64,000 nucleotides of DNA from contig NZ_JBPKBI010000013.1 in NCBI RefSeq assembly GCF_051388935.1, positions 148,181 to 212,180 on the forward strand. Direction: 5' to 3'. Below the pieces are notes generated by a model. The model had not been told where the DNA came from. It did not search any database and was given only the letters and a program-made list of their open reading frames with translations. A program made the position numbers and the translations under genes. Of this stretch, positions 37,774 through 44,829 are shown piece after piece. This DNA is from Yinghuangia sp035454725 (GTDB taxonomy: Bacteria > Actinomycetota > Actinomycetes > Streptomycetales > Streptomycetaceae). Position 1 is the first letter of the stretch. Each line of letters opens with the position of its first letter.

Positions 37774-38355
37774 GTGAGTCGACCTACTTCCCTGAGCCCG
37801 CCCGCCGGTGCCGTGGTTCCGGAGCCGCGTCCCGGCGCCCCGGCCGTCGGCGCGGCGATCGGAGAGCACTACGACGGCTGCTTCGCCTGCGGTGACGTAC
37901 AGGACAACGGCCTGAGAGTGCGCAGCCGGGTCGGCGAGGGCGTCAGTGTGCACACGGAGTTCGTGGTGGGCGAAGGCCACCAAGGCGCTCCTGGGCTGGC
38001 GCACGGCGGCCTGCTGACCTGCGCGTTCGACGAGGCCCTGGGCGCGCTTTCCTTCCTGCTGCACCGACCGGTGGTGACGGCGCGGCTGGAGACGGACTTC
38101 CGCCGACCGGTGCCGGTCGGCGCGACGCTGTTCATCCACGCGCGGTGTACGGGCGTCGACGGGCGCAAGGTCTTCGCCCGGGCGACCGGGCGCGTCGACG
38201 CGCCCGACGGGCCGATCGCGGTCGAGGCGGCGGCGCTGTTCGTGCGAGTCGATCTGGACCATTTCACGACCCACGGCCGCGCCGAGGACGTCGAGCGGGC
38301 CAAGGCGGACCCCGCGACCATGAAGGTTGTGCGCGGTTACGAGGTGCACTCGTGA
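37774..38355 (+). CDS. PaaI/hot-dog family thioesterase-like protein
   Basis: This is a 193-aa hot-dog-fold protein. The fold signature is APGLAHGGLLTCAFDEALGAL (about 70-90), followed by RLETDFRRPVPVGATLFIHA. An upstream CFACGDVQDNGLRVRS motif (about 32-47) is seen in actinobacterial members. It is likely an acyl-CoA thioesterase; the substrate is unknown. It probably starts at GTG 37774 on a leaderless transcript. Its stop overlaps the dut start (GTGA), so it heads the operon thioesterase-dut-DUF3710. Confidence 0.85.
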   Translation: MSRPTSLSPPAGAVVPEPRPGAPAVGAAIGEHYDGCFACGDVQDNGLRVRSRVGEGVSVHTEFVVGEGHQGAPGLAHGGLLTCAFDEALGALSFLLHRPVVTARLETDFRRPVPVGATLFIHARCTGVDGRKVFARATGRVDAPDGPIAVEAAALFVRVDLDHFTTHGRAEDVERAKADPATMKVVRGYEVHS

Positions 38356-38882
38356 CGGCTCCGGTGGACATCCTTGTCCGGCGCCTCGACCCCGGTCTGC
38401 CGATGCCGTCGTACGCCCACCCCGGCGATGCGGGGGCCGATCTGGTCACGGCGGTCGACGCGGAGCTGGGCCCGGGGGAGCGCGCGGTGTTGCCGACAGG
38501 GGTGGCGATCGCCCTGCCCGACGGCTTCGCCGCGTTCGTTCATCCGCGCTCCGGGATCGCGGCACGTTGCGGAGTGTCGTTGGTCAACGCCCCGGGCACG
38601 ATCGATGCGGGATACCGTGGCGAGATCAGGGTCATCGTGGTGAACCTGGATGCCCGTGAGAGCGTCTCGTTCCGCCGCGGCGACCGGATCGCCCAGCTCG
38701 TCATCCAACGCGTCGAGCGGGCGAAGTTCCACGAGGTCGGCGTCCTGCCGGGATCGGACCGGGCCGAGGGCGGCTTCGGGTCGACCGGGGGCCACGCCGC
38801 CGTCGTGGCCGCACAGGCAAACGGCGCCGTGAGCGGCGCCGACACAGTGGAGAACTCGGCTTCCGACAGGGAAGGGATCTGA
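38352..38882 (+). CDS. dut: dUTP diphosphatase (dUTPase)
   Basis: This enzyme hydrolyses dUTP to dUMP and pyrophosphate, keeping uracil out of DNA and feeding thymidylate synthesis. The 176-aa trimeric-type enzyme shows all five motifs in order: AGADL (I), HPRSGIAARCG (II), GTIDAGYRGEI (III), RGDRIAQLVIQRV (IV) and the P-loop-like RAEGGFGSTGG (V, about 140). A tail of about 30 residues after motif V is longer than usual. GTG 38352 overlaps the thioesterase stop by 4 nt, and the DUF3710 gene begins 1 nt after the dut stop. Confidence 0.95.
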   Translation: MTAPVDILVRRLDPGLPMPSYAHPGDAGADLVTAVDAELGPGERAVLPTGVAIALPDGFAAFVHPRSGIAARCGVSLVNAPGTIDAGYRGEIRVIVVNLDARESVSFRRGDRIAQLVIQRVERAKFHEVGVLPGSDRAEGGFGSTGGHAAVVAAQANGAVSGADTVENSASDREGI

Positions 38883-38883
38883 C

Positions 38884-39681
38884 GTGTTCCGACGTCGCCG
38901 ACGCAACGAAGAAGCCGACCAGCCCGTCGACGAGCTCGACGACCTCGACGAGCTCGACGAAGACGAGGCCGCGTCGGACGAGATCACGGACGACGAGGCG
39001 ATGAACCGCCCACTGCCGCCCGCGCCACGCCCCGACGGTCCGTGGGACGAGGACGAGCTCGACGAGCCGCGCGAGGGCCGTATCGACCTGGGGGGCCTGT
39101 TGGTGCCCGCGGTCGAGGGCATGGAGCTGCGCGTCGAGGTCGCCAACGAGATGATCATCGCCGCCACCGTGGTCCTCGGTGACAGTGCGGTGCAGGTGCA
39201 GGCCTTCGCGGCACCGCGCAGCGAGGGCCTCTGGCACGAGATCCGCAAGGAGATCGCCGGCGGGATCACGCAGCAGGGCGGCCTCGTCGACGAGCTCGAC
39301 GGCGGGCTCGGCTGGGAGCTGCGGGCGCAGGTCCCGGTGCAACTGCCGGACGGGAAGCAGGGCGCGCAGTTGGTGCGCTTCGTGGGCTGCGACGGTCCGC
39401 GCTGGTTCCTGCGCGGGGTGATCTCCGGGCGGGCCGCGGTCGATCCGGAGACCGGTGCGCAACTGGAGCAGATCTTCCGCGACACGGTCGTGGTGCGCGG
39501 GTCGGACCCGATGGCACCGCGCGACCCGATCCTGCTCCGTCTGCCGGACAACGCCCAGATCGACCCGGCGAGCGGTGTCGCGCCGGCGGCTCCCGAGGAG
39601 GCCGCAGCGCCGCCGAAGAGCCGCTACAGCGGCACGCTGAGCCCGTTCCAGCGCGGCCCGGAGATCACCGAAGTGCGGTAG
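38884..39681 (+). CDS. DUF3710 family protein
   Basis: This is a 265-aa actinobacterial DUF3710 protein. The N-terminus is basic (VFRRRRRNEEADQ) then strongly acidic (ELDDLDELDEDE), and the core contains GLLVPAVEGMELRVEV, GLWHEIRKEIAGGI and GPRWFLRGVISGRAAVDPE. The C-terminus is Pro/Ala-rich. Function is unknown; it is almost always encoded next to dut in actinobacteria. GTG 38884 has GGAAGGGA 6 nt upstream, inside the end of dut. A strong hairpin ends the operon. Confidence 0.88.
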   Translation: MFRRRRRNEEADQPVDELDDLDELDEDEAASDEITDDEAMNRPLPPAPRPDGPWDEDELDEPREGRIDLGGLLVPAVEGMELRVEVANEMIIAATVVLGDSAVQVQAFAAPRSEGLWHEIRKEIAGGITQQGGLVDELDGGLGWELRAQVPVQLPDGKQGAQLVRFVGCDGPRWFLRGVISGRAAVDPETGAQLEQIFRDTVVVRGSDPMAPRDPILLRLPDNAQIDPASGVAPAAPEEAAAPPKSRYSGTLSPFQRGPEITEVR

Positions 39682-39714
39682 CCGCGAGCGGCTGCGGTAC
39701 GGCTTCTGCTCCGC

Positions 39715-39753
39715 GGGGCCCGGATCCACCGAGAGGTGGGACCGGGCCCCTTC
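39715..39753 (+). terminator. Terminator after the dut operon
   Basis: GGGGCCCGG (39715-39723) pairs with CCGGGCCCC (39742-39750). The stem continues after a 2-nt mismatch with CCACC/GGTGG around a GAGA loop. It lies 33 nt after the DUF3710 stop and ends in TTC. Confidence 0.7.
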
Positions 39754-39927
39754 GCGTTGCCCGGAACGCCCGGAACCGGACCGTCAGGGACGCGTCAAGA
39801 TCACGCCGGTGCGCGTCAAGGGCCCGCTAGCGCCTAGTGATTTGCCCTTTTTGATGGGATTTCGTGGAGCTCGGGACTGCTACCAAGGACACGCAATCGT
39901 CCCGATTCCCATCCGAGGAGAGCAGCG

Positions 39928-40011
39928 ATGGCTGATGTGGCCTTCGTACTCGTGACAGTCGCGTTCTTCGCGCTCGTCGTGGCCTTCGCCAAGGGGGTGG
40001 CGAAACTGTGA
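39928..40011 (+). CDS. Membrane mini-protein at the head of the kdp operon (27 aa)
   Basis: This 27-residue frame, MADVAFVLVTVAFFALVVAF then AKGVAKL, is a single transmembrane helix with a basic C-terminus. The ribosome-binding site is strong: GAGGAGA 6 nt before ATG 39928. It lies 61 nt upstream of kdpF in the same direction and was too short for ordinary gene calling. Such a mini-ORF before kdpF occurs in other actinomycetes as far as I recall, but I know no function. By analogy with KdpF it may stabilise the Kdp complex. Confidence 0.65.
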   Translation: MADVAFVLVTVAFFALVVAFAKGVAKL

Positions 40012-40072
40012 GCGCGCCGAGCGAGCGAACCGAGTTTCGCGAATGTGGTGCCGAGCGAAGCGAGGCGGCTGC

Positions 40073-40165
40073 ATGAGCGCCGATACCGTGGTCGGCCTCT
40101 GCGTCGCCGTCGCCCTGCTGGGCTACCTGGTGCTCGCCCTGGTCTTCCCTGAGAAGTTCCAGTGA
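40073..40165 (+). CDS. kdpF: K+-transporting ATPase subunit F
   Basis: KdpF is a 30-residue single-helix peptide (MSADTVVGLCVAVALLGYLV then LALVFPEKFQ) that stabilises the KdpFABC complex in the membrane. The PE-K-F end is typical of KdpF. Its stop overlaps the KdpA start codon (GTGA), which supports the call. An AGGCGG-type purine run precedes the ATG. Confidence 0.85.
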   Translation: MSADTVVGLCVAVALLGYLVLALVFPEKFQ

Positions 40166-41826
40166 GCGCCACGGTCGCGGCGATACTCCAGGCCTCCGCG
40201 CTGATCGCCGTACTCGCCGCCGTGCACCGCCCGTTCGGCGACTACATGGCCGAGGTCTACACCTCGAACCGGCACCTGCGCGCCGAGCGGTGGATCTACA
40301 AGGCCATAGGCGCGAACCCGGATTCGGGTCAGCGGTGGGGCATCTACCTGCGCAGCGTCCTCGCCTTCTCGATGTTCTCGGTGCTCGGCCTCTACGCGCT
40401 GCTGCGGCTGCAGGACAAGCTGCCGTGGAGCCTTGGCTTCGAGCCGATGAAGGCCGACCAGGCGTTCAACACCGCGGCGTCGTTCGCGTCGAACACCAAC
40501 TGGCAGTCGTACTCGGGCGAGTCGGCCGTGGGCCACACGGTGCAAATGGCCGGCCTGACCGTGCAGAACTTCGTCTCCGCCGCAGTGGGCATGGCCGTCG
40601 CCGTGGCGTTGATCCGTGGGTTCATCCGGGTGCGCTCGGGCGAAATCGGCAATTTCTGGGTCGACTTGGCCCGCGGCTCCGTCCGCATCCTGCTGCCGGT
40701 CGCGGTAGTCGGCACGATCGTGTTGGTGGCGTCCGGCACGATCCAGAACCTCGCCGACCCGCACACGGTCACCACGCTCAACGGCGGCACCCAGACGATC
40801 ACCGGCGGTCCGGTCGCCTCGCAAGAGGTGATCAAGGAGCTGGGCACGAACGGCGGCGGGTTCTACAACGCCAACTCCGCGCACCCGTTCGAGAACCCGA
40901 ACGCGTTCTCGAACTTGTTCCAGATCTTCCTGATCCTGGTGATCCCGTTCTCGCTGCCCCGCGCTTTCGGCGTCATGGTCGGCTCGGCCCGGCAGGGCCG
41001 CGCGATTCTCGCCGCGATGTTCGCGATCTGGTTCGTCGCTGTGGTCCTGATGACCTGGACCGAGATGCACCACAGCGGGACCGCCCTGGAGATCGCCGGC
41101 GGCGCGACGGAGGGCAAGGAACAGCGCTTCGGCGTCCCCGGCTCGTCGCTCTTCGCGGTCTCGACCACGATGACGTCGACAGGTGCCGTGAACTCGTTCC
41201 ATTCGTCGTACACCGGCCTCGGCGGCGGGATCGCGCTGGGCGGCATGATGCTCGGCGAGATCGCGCCCGGCGGGGTCGGCTCCGGCCTCTACGGGATGTT
41301 GATCATGGCGATCCTCGCGGTGTTCGTCGCGGGGCTCATGGTCGGCCGCACGCCGGAGTACCTGGGCAAGAAGATCGGCACCGGCGAGATGAAGATCGTC
41401 GCGCTGTACATCCTCGTCGTCCCGGCCACGATCCTGACGATGACCGGCATCGCGCTGGCTCTGCCAGGCGAGCGCGCGTCGATCCTCAACTCCGATTCGC
41501 CGCACGGGTTGACCGAGGTGCTGTACGCGTACACCTCGGGCGCCAACAACAACGGCTCCGCCTTCGCGGGCCTGTCGGCGAACACCGAGTACTACAACAC
41601 GACCATCGGCATGGCGATGTTGATCGGGCGGTTCCTCACCATCGCCCTCGTGCTCGCCCTGGCCGGCCGGCTGGCCGCGCAGCGGCCGGTTCCCGAAACC
41701 GTCGGCACGCTGCGGACCCACCGGCCGCTCTTCGTCGGAACCCTCGTCGGCGTGATCGTGATCGTCACCGGCCTGACGTTCTTCCCATCGCTGGCGCTCG
41801 GCCCACTCGCGGAGGGACTGGCGTGA
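40162..41826 (+). CDS. kdpA: K+-transporting ATPase subunit A
   Basis: This is the K+-translocating subunit of the high-affinity Kdp pump, 554 aa with about ten transmembrane helices. Selectivity-filter-like loops are visible, including FNTAASFASNTNWQSYSGES, GTNGGGFYNANSAHPFENP, STTMTSTGAVNSFHSSYTG and SGANNNGSAFAGLSANTEYY. GTG 40162 overlaps the kdpF stop. The sequence ends GPLAEGLA, and the 3' end is duplicated just downstream (see the mini-ORF at 41823). Confidence 0.95.
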   Translation: MSATVAAILQASALIAVLAAVHRPFGDYMAEVYTSNRHLRAERWIYKAIGANPDSGQRWGIYLRSVLAFSMFSVLGLYALLRLQDKLPWSLGFEPMKADQAFNTAASFASNTNWQSYSGESAVGHTVQMAGLTVQNFVSAAVGMAVAVALIRGFIRVRSGEIGNFWVDLARGSVRILLPVAVVGTIVLVASGTIQNLADPHTVTTLNGGTQTITGGPVASQEVIKELGTNGGGFYNANSAHPFENPNAFSNLFQIFLILVIPFSLPRAFGVMVGSARQGRAILAAMFAIWFVAVVLMTWTEMHHSGTALEIAGGATEGKEQRFGVPGSSLFAVSTTMTSTGAVNSFHSSYTGLGGGIALGGMMLGEIAPGGVGSGLYGMLIMAILAVFVAGLMVGRTPEYLGKKIGTGEMKIVALYILVVPATILTMTGIALALPGERASILNSDSPHGLTEVLYAYTSGANNNGSAFAGLSANTEYYNTTIGMAMLIGRFLTIALVLALAGRLAAQRPVPETVGTLRTHRPLFVGTLVGVIVIVTGLTFFPSLALGPLAEGLA

Positions 41827-41912
41827 CCCACGTGCGTGCAACCCCGACGGCCGCCGAAGCCGGCCACCTGACCATCGGCTCGATACCCGGCCCGCTCGCG
41901 GAGGGGCGCTGA
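41823..41912 (+). CDS. Mini-ORF between kdpA and kdpB (29 aa)
   Basis: GTG 41823 overlaps the kdpA stop (GTGA) with GGAGGG 6 nt upstream, and the frame ends 2 nt before the kdpB ATG. The 29 residues end in PGPLAEGR and are not hydrophobic. The last 25 or so bases repeat the kdpA 3' end (a CCGCTCGCGGAGGGG-like segment), which also supplies the kdpB ribosome-binding site. It may be a true peptide, a translational-coupling leader, or only the by-product of a small duplication. Confidence 0.35.
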   Translation: MTHVRATPTAAEAGHLTIGSIPGPLAEGR

Positions 41913-41914
41913 CC

Positions 41915-44038
41915 ATGTCCACGACAACCCGAGTTCCTTCCCGGCCTCCCGCTCCGCCGTCCGAACACGCGCCGGCCCCAGGGCGTGTGGCAGCGGGCCT
42001 GTTCGAGCCGCGGCGGCTCGTCGCATCGCTGCCGGAGGCGTTCCGCAAGCTCGATCCGCGTGTGATGGTGCGTACGCCCGTCATGTTCGTGGTCGAGATC
42101 GGCTCCGTCCTCACCACATACCTGGCGGTCAAGGACCCCGGCGTCTTCGCATGGGTCACCACGGTCTGGCTGTGGCTCACGGTCTTGTTCGCGAACCTCG
42201 CCGAGGCCGTCGCGGAAGGCCGCGGCAAGGCGCAGGCCGACACGCTGCGCCGGGCCAAGACCGACACCGTCGCGCGGCGGCTGGTCGACGGGCGCGAGGA
42301 GCGCGTACCCGGCACCGATCTGGGGATCGGCGACCTGGTGGTGTGCGAGGCCGGCGACGTCATCCCCGGTGACGGAGACGTCGTCGAGGGGGTCGCCAGC
42401 GTCGACGAGTCGGCCATCACGGGGGAGTCCGCCCCGGTGATCCGCGAGTCCGGCGGAGACCGGTCCGCGGTCACCGGCGGCACGAAGGTGCTGTCCGACC
42501 GCATCGTCGTCAAGATCACCACGAAGCCCGGCGAGACGTTCATCGACCGCATGATCGGCCTGGTCGAAGGCGCGGCCCGGCAGAAGACCCCGAACGAGAT
42601 CGCCCTCAACATCCTCCTCGCGTCGCTCACGATCATCTTCTTGTTCGCGGTGGTGACGCTGCAGCCGCTGGCGGTCTACTCGGGTGCGGAGCAGTCGATC
42701 GTCGTCCTCGTGGCGCTGCTCGTGTGCCTGATCCCGACGACGATCGGGGCACTGCTGTCCGCGATCGGCATCGCCGGCATGGACCGGCTCGTGCAGCGCA
42801 ACGTGCTGGCGATGTCCGGCCGCGCGGTCGAGGCGGCGGGTGACGTCAGCACGTTGCTGCTCGACAAGACCGGGACGATCACGTACGGAAACCGCCAAGC
42901 CGCCGAGTTCGTCGCCGTCGCGGGTGTGGCGCCGGCGGAACTCGCCGAGGCGGCGCAGCTCTCGTCGCTCGCCGACGAGACACCCGAAGGGCGCTCGATC
43001 GTCGTGCTCGCACAGTCGGCGTACGGCCGGCCCGAACGCCGCGACGGCGAGCTTGCGAACGCGGACTGGATCGCCTTCTCCGCGCAGAGCCGCATGTCCG
43101 GCGTGGACGTCGACGACGGCGGCACGGTCCGTCGCGTGCGCAAGGGCGCGTCGTCCGCGGTCACCGCGTGGGTCGCCGAGCGGGGCGGCACCGTGCCGGC
43201 GCAGGCCGGCCAAATCGTCGACGCCATCTCCGCGACAGGCGGTACGCCGCTGCTCGTTGCGGTCGAGGACGTCGGCGGCGCCCGCGTCCTCGGCGTGGTC
43301 CATCTCAAGGACGTCGTCAAGGACGGCATGCGCGAACGCTTCGACGAGCTTCGCCGCATGGGCATACGGACCGTCATGATCACCGGCGACAACCCGCTGA
43401 CCGCCAAGGCGATCGCGGACGAAGCCGGGGTCGACGACTTCCTCGCCGAGGCCACGCCCGAGGACAAGATGGCGCTCATCAAGCGCGAGCAGGCCGGCGG
43501 CAAACTTGTCGCGATGACCGGCGACGGCACCAACGACGCGCCCGCGCTCGCGCAGGCCGACGTCGGGGTGGCCATGAACACCGGCACGTCGGCCGCGAAG
43601 GAGGCCGGCAACATGGTCGACCTAGACTCCGACCCGACCAAGCTCATCGAGATCGTCGAGATCGGCAAGCAGCTGCTGATCACGCGCGGCGCGCTCACCA
43701 CATTCTCGATCGCCAACGACGTCGCGAAGTACTTCGCGATCATCCCGGCCATGTTCGCGGTCGCCAGCGGCCCGGCGGCACTCCAGCCGCTGGACAAGCT
43801 CAACATCATGCACCTGGCGACGCCGGAATCCGCGATCGTCTCCGCGGTGGTCTTCAACGCCCTCGTCATCGTCGCGCTGATCCCGCTGGCACTGCGCGGG
43901 GTGCGCTACCGGCCCATGTCCGCCGACCAGATGCTGTCGCGCAACCTGGGCGTCTACGGCCTGGGCGGGCTCGTCGCGCCTTTCGTCGGGATCAAGCTCA
44001 TCGACCTTCTCGTCTCGCTCATCCCAGGAATCGGTTGA
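41915..44038 (+). CDS. kdpB: K+-transporting ATPase subunit B
   Basis: This is the catalytic P-type ATPase subunit of KdpFABC, 707 aa. The phosphorylation motif LLLDKTGTITYGN is at about 315, the actuator TGES motif is in DESAITGESAPV (about 168), and the hinge is VAMTGDGTNDAPALAQADVGVAMNTG. An N-terminal Pro-rich stretch of about 25 residues is an addition relative to enteric KdpB. ATG 41915 has GGAGGGG 8 nt upstream. Coupled expression with kdpC follows from the 4-nt gap. Confidence 0.96.
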   Translation: MSTTTRVPSRPPAPPSEHAPAPGRVAAGLFEPRRLVASLPEAFRKLDPRVMVRTPVMFVVEIGSVLTTYLAVKDPGVFAWVTTVWLWLTVLFANLAEAVAEGRGKAQADTLRRAKTDTVARRLVDGREERVPGTDLGIGDLVVCEAGDVIPGDGDVVEGVASVDESAITGESAPVIRESGGDRSAVTGGTKVLSDRIVVKITTKPGETFIDRMIGLVEGAARQKTPNEIALNILLASLTIIFLFAVVTLQPLAVYSGAEQSIVVLVALLVCLIPTTIGALLSAIGIAGMDRLVQRNVLAMSGRAVEAAGDVSTLLLDKTGTITYGNRQAAEFVAVAGVAPAELAEAAQLSSLADETPEGRSIVVLAQSAYGRPERRDGELANADWIAFSAQSRMSGVDVDDGGTVRRVRKGASSAVTAWVAERGGTVPAQAGQIVDAISATGGTPLLVAVEDVGGARVLGVVHLKDVVKDGMRERFDELRRMGIRTVMITGDNPLTAKAIADEAGVDDFLAEATPEDKMALIKREQAGGKLVAMTGDGTNDAPALAQADVGVAMNTGTSAAKEAGNMVDLDSDPTKLIEIVEIGKQLLITRGALTTFSIANDVAKYFAIIPAMFAVASGPAALQPLDKLNIMHLATPESAIVSAVVFNALVIVALIPLALRGVRYRPMSADQMLSRNLGVYGLGGLVAPFVGIKLIDLLVSLIPGIG

Positions 44039-44042
44039 TCAC

Positions 44043-44786
44043 ATGGCCACCCACACAAGCACCCGCATCCGCGTGCTCCTGGCGGGACTGCGCGCCCTGC
44101 TGGTCCTCACGGTCCTCCTCGGCGCCGCGTATCCGCTGGCCATGACCGGGCTCGCCCAGGCCGCGTTCCCCGACCAGGCGAACGGCTCGAAGGCCACCGT
44201 CGACGGCCGGGAGGTCGGCTCCAGCCTGATCGGCCAGAACTTCGACCTGGTCGACGCGGACGGCCGCCCTCGGCTGTTCGACGCCGCGGGACGGGAGGTG
44301 GCCGCCCACGAGGCGGCGGACGGCACGACGGCCTACACGTACCTCGACGGGGGAGCCGCGCTCACCGACGAGCAGGCGGCAGGCGTGTCGAGGCAGCCCG
44401 ACCCGAAATGGTTCCAGCCGCGGCCGTCGGCCGGCGCGTACGACCCCCTCGCCTCCGGCGCGTCCAACTACGGGCCGGAGAACCCCGAGTTCATCGAGTT
44501 GGTGAAGGACCGCAAGGCCGCCGTCGCCGCGTTCAACGACGTGCCGGAGGACCGGGTCCCGGCCGACGCGGTCACCGCGTCCGGATCGGGGCTGGATCCG
44601 CACATCTCCGAGGCGTACGCGCTCATCCAGGTGGACCGCGTCGCCCGCGCCCGCGGACTCGACCCGGCGCTCGTCCGGAAGCTGGTCGAGGACCACGTGG
44701 AAGGCCGCGTCGTCGGCTTCCTCGGCGACGAGCGCGTCAACGTCCTGGAACTGAACATCGCGTTGGACCGACAGGCTCGCGGCTAG
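44043..44786 (+). CDS. kdpC: K+-transporting ATPase subunit C
   Basis: This is a 247-aa subunit with a single N-terminal transmembrane helix (LLAGLRALLVLTVLLGAAYP) and a soluble domain. Typical motifs are SSLIGQNF, WFQPRPSAG, SNYGPENPEF, GSGLDPHISEAYALIQVDRV and the C-terminal LGDERVNVLELNIALD. It stabilises nucleotide binding by KdpB. An insertion of about 45 residues between SLIGQNF and WFQPRPS is longer than in enteric KdpC. The gene starts 4 nt after kdpB. Confidence 0.95.
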   Translation: MATHTSTRIRVLLAGLRALLVLTVLLGAAYPLAMTGLAQAAFPDQANGSKATVDGREVGSSLIGQNFDLVDADGRPRLFDAAGREVAAHEAADGTTAYTYLDGGAALTDEQAAGVSRQPDPKWFQPRPSAGAYDPLASGASNYGPENPEFIELVKDRKAAVAAFNDVPEDRVPADAVTASGSGLDPHISEAYALIQVDRVARARGLDPALVRKLVEDHVEGRVVGFLGDERVNVLELNIALDRQARG

Positions 44787-44829
44787 TGCCGCGCGCTCCG
44801 CAGAGGACGACCGAGGACCACAGACGACA

